NCBI GenBank assembly: GCA_017745175.1
Contig: JAGHZY010000014.1
Location: 28,183 to 92,182, forward strand
Direction: 5' to 3'
Origin: Sphingopyxis sp.
GTDB lineage: Bacteria > Pseudomonadota > Alphaproteobacteria > Sphingomonadales > Sphingomonadaceae
Length of the DNA: 64,000 bases
A program made the position numbers and the translations under genes. Shown here one piece after another: positions 1-7,524 of the stretch. The number at the start of each line of letters is the position of its first letter. The first letter of the stretch is position 1. Under the pieces are notes generated by a model. The model was given only the letters and a program-made list of their open reading frames with translations. It searched no databases and was not told the DNA's origin.

Positions 1-114
1 GATCTCGATCGGGTGCCGGCGCTCGCGGAGGACCGGATGGCGCTGTGGCGCGAGGTGTCGGCGGCGGACTGGCTGACGGCGGACGAGAAGAAGGCGCTGC
101 TGGGGGTGGATTAG
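1..114 (+). CDS. Phage/GTA portal protein, C-terminal fragment
   Basis: Frame 1 is open from the window edge to TAG at 112-114 and encodes 37 residues beginning DLDRVPALAEDRMALWREVS and ending KALLGVD. This acidic, Leu/Trp-containing tail resembles the C-terminus of HK97-type portal proteins of gene transfer agents (family knowledge). The position agrees: the portal gene normally precedes the small gene, protease and capsid that follow here. The portal forms the head-vertex ring through which DNA is packaged. The N-terminus lies outside the window, so the call rests on a short tail plus synteny. Confidence 0.7.
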   Translation, partial: DLDRVPALAEDRMALWREVSAADWLTADEKKALLGVD

Positions 115-121
115 CTCCCGC

Positions 122-190
122 CGTCCCGGCGAACGCCGGGATCGCCCGCGGCGTGCCACGACGATAGCGATCCCGGCTTTCGCCGGGACG
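122..190. repeat. REP-like inverted repeat pair
   Basis: Two 24-base arms at 122-145 and 167-190 are inverted copies of each other, matching at 23 of 24 positions. Each arm is itself a small palindrome built on CCCGGCG / CGCCGGG. The pair fills the gap between the portal stop and the next start codon. The form is that of bacterial REP/BIME elements. It could act as a transcript-stabilising or attenuating hairpin; that role is inference. Confidence 0.8.
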
Positions 191-210
191 ATGATTTGAG
201 GGACATCGAC

Positions 211-519
211 ATGGACGAGGAAGAGGCGCTGGCGCGGTTGATCGCGCTGGCGGGGACGAGTGCGCCCGATGCGGCGCTGCTGCGTGCAGTCGTGGAGGAA
301 GCGAGTGAGCTGGGGGCGCGGCGGGCGCTGGCGCGGCTCGGGCTCGCCGACGAGGCGGCGCGCGACGATGTGAGCGATTTGCGGCAGCTGCTCGGTGCGT
401 GGCGCGATGCGAAGAAGAGCGCTTGGAAGGCGGCGGTCGACTGGGCGGTGCGGTGCGGGCTGGCGCTGCTCGTCGTCGGCCTGGCGATGAAGCTGGGGTT
501 GCCGGGGCTTTTGAAGTGA
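211..519 (+). CDS. Small GTA-cluster membrane-tail protein (DUF6127-like)
   Basis: This encodes a 102-residue protein. ATG 211 was chosen over an upstream TTG at 196 because GAGGG lies about 8 bases before it. The N-terminal two thirds is an acidic, Ala-rich helical region. The end (about residues 80-100) is a hydrophobic helix, ALLVVGLAMKLGLPGLL, preceded by a basic K/R patch, so a tail-anchored membrane protein is plausible. A gene of this kind sits between portal and protease in sphingomonad GTA-like clusters and is usually labelled DUF6127. The function is unknown. Its stop overlaps the GTG start of the protease gene. Confidence 0.75.
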   Translation: MDEEEALARLIALAGTSAPDAALLRAVVEEASELGARRALARLGLADEAARDDVSDLRQLLGAWRDAKKSAWKAAVDWAVRCGLALLVVGLAMKLGLPGLLK

Positions 520-998
520 GGGTGGCGAGTGCCGCTGCCCACCCCCCGGCCCCCTCCCGCAAGCGGGAGGGGGAGGTGCGGTTCGCGGGCTATGCTTCGG
601 TGTTCGACCGGGTCGACCGCGGGGGCGATGTGGTGCGGGCGGGGGCTTTTGCCGCGAGTTTGAAGACGGCGCGCGCGGTGCCCTTGCTGTGGCAGCATCG
701 GCCGGGGGTCAGCATCGGCGTGATCGAGGCATTGGCCGAGGATGCGCGGGGCTTACGCGTGGTGGCGCGAGTGACGCACCCGACGGCAGCGGCGCTGGTC
801 GCGCGCGGGGCGCTGACGGGATTGAGCTTTGGATATCGGGTGACGGCTTCGCGCGGGACTGGCCCGCGCGAATTGCTGGGGCTCGATCTGGCGGAGGTGA
901 GTCTGGTCGCGGCGCCGATGCAGCCCCTGGCGCGGATCGTGGCGCTTGATGTGTGTGCGGCACCGAATGGCGCCGCGGGGGATTTTCAGAAGGAGTGA
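516..998 (+). CDS. HK97-family prohead protease (GTA gp4-like)
   Basis: The product matures the procapsid by cleaving the capsid protein's N-terminal region. The core begins RFAGYASVFDRVDRGGDVVRAG, followed by the conserved LLWQH motif with the catalytic His, then LTGLSFGYRV with the Ser of the Ser-His protease, and LAEVSLVAAPM. This matches peptidase family S78. The start is uncertain. GTG 516 overlaps the upstream TGA, but the residues it adds are encoded by a palindromic repeat at 551-573. GTG 576, right before RFAGY, is an alternative. The capsid gene follows after 5 bases. Confidence 0.88.
   Translation: MRVASAAAHPPAPSRKREGEVRFAGYASVFDRVDRGGDVVRAGAFAASLKTARAVPLLWQHRPGVSIGVIEALAEDARGLRVVARVTHPTAAALVARGALTGLSFGYRVTASRGTGPRELLGLDLAEVSLVAAPMQPLARIVALDVCAAPNGAAGDFQKE
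551..573. repeat. Palindromic repeat within the protease 5' coding region
   Basis: CCCTCCCGC AA GCGGGAGGG forms a 9-base perfect stem with a 2-base loop, flanked by further C and G runs. It is read in frame and adds a Pro/Arg/Lys-rich stretch (PPAPSRKREG) ahead of the conserved protease core. The same kind of palindrome recurs as intergenic repeats in sphingomonads. The protease may therefore initiate downstream of it, or carry a repeat-derived N-terminal extension. Confidence 0.7.
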
Positions 999-1003
999 CG
1001 GGC

Positions 1004-2146
1004 ATGGATATGGATATGGAAGTGAAGGCCGATGCGCTCGAGGGGGCGTTCGACGCGGTGCTGGCGGCCGAGGCGGTCGATGAGCTGAAGGCGTCGGTCG
1101 CGGCGCTGCAGCGCGAGGTCGAGCGCCAGGCGGTGGCGGCGTCGCGGCTGCCGCTCGATGGCGCGAAGGCTGCCGATCCGGCGCTGGGTGTCTTTGTCGA
1201 ACGCTATCTGCGGCGCGGAATCGACGCGGGGGTCGAGATGAAGAGCCTGTCGGGCGCGTCGGGCGGCGAGGGCGGCTATGCGGTGCCGCGCGAGATCGAC
1301 GGGAGCATCGCGGCGACGCTGAAAGCGTTGTCGCCGATCCGCAGTATCGCGACCGTCGTGCAGACGGGGACGAGCGGCTATCGCAAGCTGGTCGCGACGG
1401 GATCGATGGGTGCAGGCTGGGTCGGCGAGACCGCGGCGCGGCCCGAGACGGCGACGCGCAGCTTTGCCGAGATCGCGCCGCCGTCGGGCGAGCTCTATGC
1501 CAATCCGGCGGCGAGTCAGGCGATGCTCGACGATGCGATGTTCGACGTCGAGGACTGGCTGGCCGAGCAGTTGGGGCGCGAGTTCGCGGTGGCCGAGGGC
1601 GCGGCCTTCGTGAACGGCAATGGCACGAACCGGCCCAAGGGCTTTCTGACCTATGCGACGACGAACGAGCTCGACGGCGTGCGCGCGTTCGGGACGCTGC
1701 AGCATCTCGCGACGGGGACGGCGGGCGCCTTTCCCGCGTCGAACCCGCAGGACAGGCTGGTCGAGCTGGTCCATTCGCTGAAGGCGCCGTACCGGCAGGG
1801 CGCGTGCTGGGTGATGAACAGCGACACGCTGGGCCGCATCCGCAAGTTCAAGACCAGCGACGGCGCCTTCATCTGGCAGCCGGGGATGGTCGAGGGGCAG
1901 GCGGCGACGCTGCTCGGTTATCCGGTGATCGAGGCCGAGGATATGCCTGACGTCGCGGCGAACAGCCTGTCGATCGCCTTCGGCAATTTCCGCGCGGGCT
2001 ATCTGGTCGCCGACCGCGGCGAAACGCGCATCCTGCGCGATCCGTTCAGCAACAAGCCCTTCGTGCATTTCTATGCAACCAAGAGGGTCGGCGGCGCGAT
2101 CATCGATTCACAGGCCATCAAACTGATGAAATTCGCCGCCAGCTAG
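1004..2146 (+). CDS. Phage/GTA major capsid protein (HK97 fold, gp5-like)
   Basis: This 380-residue shell subunit is led by AAGGAG eight bases before ATG 1004. Residues 5-50 form a predicted coiled coil (DELKASVAALQREVERQ), typical of the scaffolding delta domain removed by the prohead protease. The HK97 core starts near SGGEGGYAVPREID and continues through ELYANPAASQAMLDDA, the FVNGNGTNRPKGFL loop and a C-terminal DPFSNKPFVHFYATKRVGG. These are hallmarks of the HK97 capsid family. Its position after portal and protease matches GTA order. A gap of about 110 bases with no obvious gene follows before the connector. Confidence 0.95.
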   Translation: MDMDMEVKADALEGAFDAVLAAEAVDELKASVAALQREVERQAVAASRLPLDGAKAADPALGVFVERYLRRGIDAGVEMKSLSGASGGEGGYAVPREIDGSIAATLKALSPIRSIATVVQTGTSGYRKLVATGSMGAGWVGETAARPETATRSFAEIAPPSGELYANPAASQAMLDDAMFDVEDWLAEQLGREFAVAEGAAFVNGNGTNRPKGFLTYATTNELDGVRAFGTLQHLATGTAGAFPASNPQDRLVELVHSLKAPYRQGACWVMNSDTLGRIRKFKTSDGAFIWQPGMVEGQAATLLGYPVIEAEDMPDVAANSLSIAFGNFRAGYLVADRGETRILRDPFSNKPFVHFYATKRVGGAIIDSQAIKLMKFAAS

Positions 2147-2255
2147 ACGCGGCTGGCGCGCGATGCGGTGCCCGGTCATGCTCTCCCCTTTCGGGCGGGC
2201 CGGGCGCCAATTTCCGACCGAATAGACAAACCGCGAGGGCGGTGGAGGAGCGGCG

Positions 2256-2801
2256 ATGGCGGAGAGCCTGTTTCCGGGGGATGCCCCGGTGAGCCTTGAG
2301 GAAGCGCGCAGCTGGCTGCGACTGGGCGCCGGGGCCGACGATGCGGTGATCGAACGGTTGATCGATGCCGCGACCAATATTTGCGAAGCCTATATCGGCG
2401 GACGGCTGATCGTTCGCGGGGCGGAGGACATATGGCCGATCGGCGATGCGCCGGTGCGGCTTCGCGCGCGTCCTGTTGTCGCGGTCGACGCGGTGACATT
2501 GCTGGCGGACGGCGGCGGGGAGACGGCGCTGGAGGCGGACGATTATCGCGTGACGATTGCGGCCGACGGCTATGCGCGGCTGGCGATCATCGCGCGCGGC
2601 GAAGCGCAGCAGGTGCGCGTCGCCTATCGCGCCGGCATGGCGAACGAAGCAAGGGGGGTGCCCGAAGCGATCCGGCAGGGCATCGTCCGCATGACGCAGC
2701 ATCTGCACGAGGCACGCGACGGTGCGGGCACGGCCCCGCCGGCGGTAATCGCGGCGCTGTGGCAGCCGTGGCGGCGGCTGACGCTGGGGAGCGGTCAATG
2801 A
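2256..2801 (+). CDS. Head-tail connector (gp6-like)
   Basis: The 181-residue product resembles the phage gp6-like connector family (GTA gp6), which forms the ring under the portal. Visible features are the N-terminal SLEEARSWLRLG..ADDAVIERLIDAAT helix pair, then EAYIGGRLI, a central beta region with DDYRV and ARLAI, and a C-terminal helix EAIRQGIVRMTQHLHEARD. GGAGGAG stands 6 bases before the ATG. The last codons overlap the next gene as ATGA. No separate adaptor/stopper gene (gp7) follows, although RcGTA has one here. Confidence 0.85.
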   Translation: MAESLFPGDAPVSLEEARSWLRLGAGADDAVIERLIDAATNICEAYIGGRLIVRGAEDIWPIGDAPVRLRARPVVAVDAVTLLADGGGETALEADDYRVTIAADGYARLAIIARGEAQQVRVAYRAGMANEARGVPEAIRQGIVRMTQHLHEARDGAGTAPPAVIAALWQPWRRLTLGSGQ

Positions 2802-3190
2802 CGAGCGCGGAAGGTGCGGTGCGCGCGCGGGCGATCGACCTGCTGGCGCGCGATGACGCGCTGGCGTTGATGGTCCACGGAATATTCGATGGCACGCCGC
2901 CGCGGGCGAGCGCGCCCTATGTCGCGGTCGGTACGGCGGACGGCGTTGATTGGGGGACCAAGGACCGGGCCGGGCGCGAAGTCCGCCTGACGCTGACATT
3001 GGTCGGCGTGGGCAGCGCGATCGATGATCGGGCCGCGGCGCGCGTCGAGGCGGTCGTAGCCACGCTACGCGGAGCGGCGGACGGCTGGGCCGTGGTCGGT
3101 GTGCGGACGATACGGACGCGTTTCACCTTCGCGCGCGATGGCGGTTGGCGGCATGAGGTCGTCGTGCGGTGTCGGTGTTTAGCTCAATAA
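2798..3190 (+). CDS. DUF3168 tail terminator-like protein (gp8-like)
   Basis: The 130-residue protein matches the DUF3168 family, whose members act as tail terminator/completion proteins in siphophages and GTAs (family knowledge). It has an N-terminal helical segment (AVRARAIDLLARDDALALMVHGIFDG), then a beta-rich core with PYVAVGTADGVDWGTKDRAGREVRLTL cut by short loops. It starts in an ATGA overlap with the connector, implying coupled translation. A repeat element follows its stop immediately, and after that the cluster is interrupted by a minus-strand gene. Confidence 0.85.
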   Translation: MTSAEGAVRARAIDLLARDDALALMVHGIFDGTPPRASAPYVAVGTADGVDWGTKDRAGREVRLTLTLVGVGSAIDDRAAARVEAVVATLRGAADGWAVVGVRTIRTRFTFARDGGWRHEVVVRCRCLAQ

Positions 3191-3316
3191 TCCTCCCTGC
3201 CGCGTAGCGGTGGGGAGGCGGCAACGCGAAGCGCTGACGGAGGGGCTATAGCGCCGCCCCTCCACCATCCGCTACGCGGACGATCCCCCTCCCCATGGCT
3301 TCGCCACAGGGAGGAT
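3190..3316. repeat. Composite palindromic intergenic repeat
   Basis: This 127-base element is bounded by perfect 10-base inverted ends, ATCCTCCCTG at 3190-3199 and CAGGGAGGAT at 3307-3316. An inner 8-base dyad lies at 3239-3246 and 3256-3263 (GGAGGGGC / GCCCCTCC) with a 9-base loop. It lies between the convergent ends of the DUF3168 gene and the minus-strand exported-protein gene, where a folded transcript could stop transcription from both sides. The sequence style matches miniature repeats scattered in sphingomonad genomes. Confidence 0.75.
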
Positions 3317-3328
3317 CAGATCGTTCGT

Positions 3329-3664
3329 TCAGTCGCCAGGCATCGTGTTGGTCGACTTGTAGTCCTTGAATTTGTCGGTGAAATTGGCGTGATAGTCGTC
3401 GATCTGCATGTCGGCGTCTTCGGAAGCGACCTTTTCGGAATCGCCGCCCGACTTGCCGAGCGCGATCACCGCCTTGCGGAACGCATCGCGTTCGGTCGCG
3501 CAGTTCGATTTCACCTGCATCTCATATTCGGCCTCTTCCATCTTGGCCTCGAGCGCCTTCTTCATGTCGGTGCGCAGGCATTTGGTGAAAGCGGCGCGCG
3601 TCGTGTCGACCGCCGCCGAAGGCGACTGCACCATCAAGGCCAGACTCAATGTCATGATCAGCAT
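3329..3664 (-). CDS. Small exported protein, antisense within the GTA cluster
   Basis: This encodes 111 residues (108 from ATG 3655, which has better ribosome-site spacing). The N-terminus MLIMTLSLALMVQSPSAAVD looks like a short signal peptide cut after SAA. The mature part is charged and helical, with two Cys (TKCLRTD and KSNCATERD) that could form a disulfide, and ends KSTNTMPGD. No family was recognised. It is the only gene on the opposite strand in an otherwise colinear 11-kb cluster. It shares a 47-base divergent upstream region with the major tail gene. Confidence 0.7.
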   Translation of the reverse strand: MLIMTLSLALMVQSPSAAVDTTRAAFTKCLRTDMKKALEAKMEEAEYEMQVKSNCATERDAFRKAVIALGKSGGDSEKVASEDADMQIDDYHANFTDKFKDYKSTNTMPGD

Positions 3665-3711
3665 CCTGCGACTCCCCGTTAGCAGTATTTTTTCCCCGAG
3701 GAGATTAGACG

Positions 3712-4119
3712 ATGGCGATTGAAAATGGGAGCGATTTTCTGCTCAAGATCGGCGACGGCGAAGCGCCGCCCACCTATCGGACCGTCGCAGGTCTGCGTAC
3801 GACGCAATTGTCGGTGAACGGCGAGGCGGTGAACGTCACGACCAAGGATTCGGGCGGCTGGCGCGAACTGCTGTCGGGCGCCGGCGTGCGGTCGGTTTCG
3901 GTCAGCGCGGCGGGCATCTTTACCGGTTCGGACGCCGAGGTGCGGCTGCGCGGCCATGCGCTGTCGGGCATCATCGACGATTATGAGCTGAGTTTCGAGA
4001 GCGGCGAGCGGATGCGCGGGCGCTTCCTCGTCACGCGGCTCGACTATGCCGGCGATTATAATGGCGAGCGCAACTACACGCTGAACCTCGAGTCGAGCGG
4101 CGCGGTGGTGAGCCTGTGA
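3712..4119 (+). CDS. Major tail tube protein (TP901-1 family, gp9-like)
   Basis: The 135-residue product fits the TP901-1/GTA major tail protein family, which polymerises into the tail tube. Motifs include the N-terminal NGSDFLLKIGDG, then RTTQLSVNGEAVNVTTKDSGGWRE, the SVSAAGIFTGSDAE strand pair, and a C-terminal GDYNGERNYTLNLESSG. GAGGAG precedes the ATG by about 8 bases. Its GTGA end overlaps the next start, so the downstream tail genes are translationally coupled to it. Confidence 0.93.
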   Translation: MAIENGSDFLLKIGDGEAPPTYRTVAGLRTTQLSVNGEAVNVTTKDSGGWRELLSGAGVRSVSVSAAGIFTGSDAEVRLRGHALSGIIDDYELSFESGERMRGRFLVTRLDYAGDYNGERNYTLNLESSGAVVSL

Positions 4120-4427
4120 GCGGTGCAAACATATTGCGCGGCGAGGCGGAGCTGCGGGTCGGCGAGCGGGCCTATGTGTTGCGCCCGAGCTTTGCCGCGC
4201 TTGTGGCGGCAGAAGCCGAGCTGGGGCCGCTGTTCGCGCTGGTCGAGCGTGCGGCGGACGGAAAGCTGGGGCTGGGCGAACTCGTCGGCCTGTTCTGGCA
4301 CTGTATGAAGGAGCGGCCGGAACAGCTCTCGCGCGAGGCGGTGGGCGAAGCGGTGGTGGGGCAGGGGCTGGCGGCGGTGACGCCGGCGCTGCGCATCCTG
4401 CTGGGACAAATCCTGCAAGGGCGATGA
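4116..4427 (+). CDS. GTA gp10-like tail assembly protein
   Basis: The 103-residue protein starts at GTG 4116 in a GTGA overlap with the tail tube gene. The sequence RGEAELRVGERAYVLRPSFAALVAAEAELGPL is typical of the family annotated as gene transfer agent family protein (gp10). These are thought to act as tail assembly chaperones together with the next small gene. The remainder is helical and ends ILLGQILQGR. Confidence 0.85.
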   Translation: MSGANILRGEAELRVGERAYVLRPSFAALVAAEAELGPLFALVERAADGKLGLGELVGLFWHCMKERPEQLSREAVGEAVVGQGLAAVTPALRILLGQILQGR

Positions 4428-4428
4428 G

Positions 4429-4632
4429 GTGGCGGACGATCGGCTGGGACCTGCGGCGATCACGCTCGCGGGCGTGATGGCTCGTGTTGCGGGCTGGCGC
4501 CCGGACGAATTCTGGGCGGCGACGCCTGCGGATGTGCGCGCGGCGTTGGCGGGCTGGGCCGAAGCCGGTGGCGATGCGGGGGTCGACGGGGCGGCGTTGG
4601 CGGCGATGATGGAGAGATTTCCCGATGGGTGA
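4429..4632 (+). CDS. Phage tail assembly chaperone (GTA gp10.1-like)
   Basis: This 67-residue protein begins at GTG 4429, one base after the preceding stop. The segment MARVAGWRPDEFWAATPADVRAAL matches the rcc01693-type chaperone family, which pairs with gp10 and the tape measure during tail assembly. It ends ALAAMMERFPDG and overlaps the tape measure start by 8 bases. The gene is short, and its call depends on both sequence and position. Confidence 0.82.
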   Translation: MADDRLGPAAITLAGVMARVAGWRPDEFWAATPADVRAALAGWAEAGGDAGVDGAALAAMMERFPDG

Positions 4633-5203
4633 CGAGATCGACGAAATGGTCGTTGCGGTGCGCGCCGATTCGGGTGCGTTCCGGCGCGATATCGCAGCGA
4701 TGCGTGCCGAACTTGGCGGACCGCTGGTTGCCGGCGCGGAGGATGCCGGGCGCGCGATCGAGCGGGCGCTGACGCGCGCGATCGTCAGCGGCAAGATGGG
4801 GTTCGAGGACCTGAAGCGGCTCGCGCTGTCGGTAATGGCCGACATCGCGCGCGCAGCGATTTCGAACGGGATCAGCGCGGCGGCCGGCAACGGGGCGGGC
4901 GGTGGCGGGGGCAATTTGCTGTCGCTCGGCACCTCGATCGCGATGGCGCTGTTCGGCGCGCCGGGCCGCGCGACCGGCGGGCCGGTGAGTGCCGGGCGCG
5001 CCTATCGTGTCGGCGAGCGCGGGCCCGAGCTGTTTGTGCCGACCGCGAGCGGGCGGGTCGAGGCGGCCGTCGGGACCGTGCGCAACATCGCGATCACGGT
5101 GAATGTGCGCGGTGACGCGGGGAGCGAACCGCAAAGGCTGGCGCAGACCGGGCGGCAACTGGCGCGCGCGGTGCGGCGTGCCGTCGCGAGCGGAGAGGAT
5201 TGA
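4625..5203 (+). CDS. Short tail tape measure protein (gp11-like)
   Basis: At 192 residues it is short for a tape measure, as in GTAs, whose tails are short. It opens VVAVRADSGAFRRDIAAMRAEL, has a central helix around KLALSVMADIARAAI-type residues (85-100), a Gly-rich stretch (GAGGGGGN), then ATGGPVSAGRAYRVGERGPELFVP. That last block is characteristic of phage tape-measure C-termini. The end is basic. The stop overlaps the next start as TGATG. Confidence 0.88.
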   Translation: MGDEIDEMVVAVRADSGAFRRDIAAMRAELGGPLVAGAEDAGRAIERALTRAIVSGKMGFEDLKRLALSVMADIARAAISNGISAAAGNGAGGGGGNLLSLGTSIAMALFGAPGRATGGPVSAGRAYRVGERGPELFVPTASGRVEAAVGTVRNIAITVNVRGDAGSEPQRLAQTGRQLARAVRRAVASGED

Positions 5204-7524
5204 TGGGCTGGGCGCTGGTAGCCGCGGCCGAGCCGCATCATCGCAAGGGCTGGTTCAAGCGGTTCGACCCGCGGTTCTGGACGGTCGATTTCGCGCGGCC
5301 GATGATGGCGGGCGTGACGAGCGATACGCCGGGGGCGCTGCGCGTCGAGGCGGTGTTCTACCGGAAGGAGGATCTGGCGGGGCTGATCTGGGAGGCCGAG
5401 GACCGGTGGGATCATCCGCTGCTCGCTTATGAGACCAGTCGCGATTTCCGGCATACGCAGCTCCGTTTCCGCTGGCGGTCGGGCGGGTTGAAGCCGCTCG
5501 ATGCGCTGCACGGGCCGACGCTGACGATCGAGGGGCGCGACGCGGCCGGAAATCCGCGCGCCTGGTATGTCCGTTTGTGGAACTATGCCGAGGGAACGGG
5601 CGAGGACGCGGTCGTCCGCATCGACTTCGATGCGCTCGACGGTGGCTTCCTGTTGCCGGGAGAGGCCGACCGGTTGTGGGCGGGCGACATCGACCGGATG
5701 TTCATTTCGCTGGTTCCGCCGACCTATGACGGCGGCGCGGGCGTGCTTCCGGCGCCCGTCGCCGGGTGGGCCGAGATGAGCGAGATCCTGTGCTCGGGGT
5801 CGGGATCGGTGCTGGCAGTCGGCGATGTCGTGATGCCCGAGCACGGGCTGGGCATGACCAACGGCTATGACGATTGCTATCATCTGACCCCGGCGCGTGT
5901 TGTGCGGCAGATCGTGCAACTGGGCTATCGCGGCGACGTCGTCCATTATGTCGGGATGAGCCATTATATGCGGCTCGAGGCCCAGGGCGGCGGATTTTAC
6001 ATCAGCCTCGCGGGCGGGGTGCTGAACGCACCCTGCGCGGCGTGGCATGCGGATCTTGCCGCGGCGTGCCGCGCGGCGGGGCTGGGGCTGATATGGTCGC
6101 TCTCCTACGAATTGTTCGACGCCTATTGCTGGAACGACTGGAAGCAGCGCGGGCGCGACGGATCGTCGGCGCTGACCGGGTGGACGCCGCCGTCGACGCT
6201 GCTGTCGCCGGCGAATGCTGCCGCGATGGGATATCTGCAGCTCGTCGCGCGCGCGTTCGTCGCGATCGGCGCGGCGGCGGGCCTGGCGCCGAAGTTTCAG
6301 GTCGGCGAGCCCTGGTGGTGGATCGCGGGCGGCGGGCGGATCTGCGCCTATGACGCGGCGACGACGGCGGCACTCGGCGCGGCCAGTGTGCCGATCGCGG
6401 ACGTCGGCGGCGCGCTGACGGCGCCGCAGCTTGCGATGCTCGATGCGCTCGGCGCCTTGCTTTCGGCATCGACCGCCGCGCTCGTCGCGGCGGCGCGCGA
6501 TGAGGCGGCGGGCGAGCTGGTCAGCCACCTGCTCGTCTATTTGCCGACGGTGCTCGACCCCGCGGCGCCGGCGGTGCGACGCGCCAATGTGCCGCTCGGC
6601 TGGGCGGCGCCGGCCTTCGATGTGCTGCAGCTCGAGGATTATGACTGGGTGACCGGTGGACGAAGGGGCGAGACGCCAGGCGCGCGCGCAGCGATGGTAT
6701 TGCGATTGGGCTACGCCGTTGAAGAGCAGCATTATTTTTCGGGTTTCGTGTTGCGGCCGGATGATCGCGCCGGGTGGGCGGCGATCGCGGACGCCGCCCG
6801 CGACGCGCGGCGGACGGGCGTCGCGCGGACCTTCGTCTGGGCGCTGCCGCAGGTGGCGCGCGACGGCTTCGTGACCTTTGACGGGGAGGATGATGTGCAG
6901 GCTTTCGATGCCGTGGATTTCCCGCTTGCGATCGGGCGCGAGGCGGTGGCCGTGACCGAATTTTCGACGCAGATCGTGAGCTCGCCGGCCGGGCACGAGC
7001 AGCGGGCGAGCGAATGGGCCGATGCGCGGATGCGTTACGATGCGGGGCCGGGGATCGGTGCCGAGGCCGATGTGCGCACGCTCGCCGAATTTTTCCGGGC
7101 GCGAAGGGGCGCGGCGCGGGCGTTCCGCTTTCGCGATCCGTTCGACAGCAGCTCGGCGGGCGATGGCGGGTTGCCGGCAGCGGACGACCAGCTGCTCGGG
7201 CTGGGCGACGGGGCGCGGCGGCAGTTCGCGCTGGTGAAGGGGTACGGGAGCGGCGACGCCGGGCAGCTGCGCCGGATTCGCCTGCCGGTGGCGGATAGTG
7301 TGCGCGTGTCGGTCGACGGGCTGGAGACGGCAGCCTTTCTGTTGACCGACGACGGCGAGATCCTGCTCGACGCGGCGCCGGCGGCGGGCGTCGCGGTGCG
7401 CGCGGGCTATCTGTTCGACGTGCCCGTCCGCTTTGCCGAAGACCGGCTGGAGGTGAGCCGCGCCACCTTTCTGGCGGGCGAGATGGCGAGCGTGCCGCTG
7501 ATCGAGGTGCGGGCGCCATGGTGA
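5203..7524 (+). CDS. DUF2460 tail protein fused to an N-terminal sheath/TIM-barrel-like region
   Basis: The 773-residue protein has two parts. About residues 573-773 match DUF2460 (TIGR02217, GTA gp12, a distal tail protein) with FSTQIVSSPAGHEQRASEW, RYDAGPG, FFRARRGAARAFRFRDPFD and QFALVKGYG. Before this lies a beta-rich domain (1-180) and a region of about 370 residues with barrel-like motifs (VVHYVGMSHYM, LGLIWSLSYELFDAYCW, KFQVGEPWWW, VLQLEDYDWV). It resembles the families named non-contractile tail sheath, TIM barrel. RcGTA gp12 has only the DUF2460 part, at about 210 residues. Confidence 0.85.
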   Translation: MGWALVAAAEPHHRKGWFKRFDPRFWTVDFARPMMAGVTSDTPGALRVEAVFYRKEDLAGLIWEAEDRWDHPLLAYETSRDFRHTQLRFRWRSGGLKPLDALHGPTLTIEGRDAAGNPRAWYVRLWNYAEGTGEDAVVRIDFDALDGGFLLPGEADRLWAGDIDRMFISLVPPTYDGGAGVLPAPVAGWAEMSEILCSGSGSVLAVGDVVMPEHGLGMTNGYDDCYHLTPARVVRQIVQLGYRGDVVHYVGMSHYMRLEAQGGGFYISLAGGVLNAPCAAWHADLAAACRAAGLGLIWSLSYELFDAYCWNDWKQRGRDGSSALTGWTPPSTLLSPANAAAMGYLQLVARAFVAIGAAAGLAPKFQVGEPWWWIAGGGRICAYDAATTAALGAASVPIADVGGALTAPQLAMLDALGALLSASTAALVAAARDEAAGELVSHLLVYLPTVLDPAAPAVRRANVPLGWAAPAFDVLQLEDYDWVTGGRRGETPGARAAMVLRLGYAVEEQHYFSGFVLRPDDRAGWAAIADAARDARRTGVARTFVWALPQVARDGFVTFDGEDDVQAFDAVDFPLAIGREAVAVTEFSTQIVSSPAGHEQRASEWADARMRYDAGPGIGAEADVRTLAEFFRARRGAARAFRFRDPFDSSSAGDGGLPAADDQLLGLGDGARRQFALVKGYGSGDAGQLRRIRLPVADSVRVSVDGLETAAFLLTDDGEILLDAAPAAGVAVRAGYLFDVPVRFAEDRLEVSRATFLAGEMASVPLIEVRAPW

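Noticed and set aside
986..2068. 360-residue minus-strand frame opposite the capsid gene
   Set aside because: It is rich in RRR/HRR strings and lies antisense to the HK97 capsid protein; no start signal or family features.
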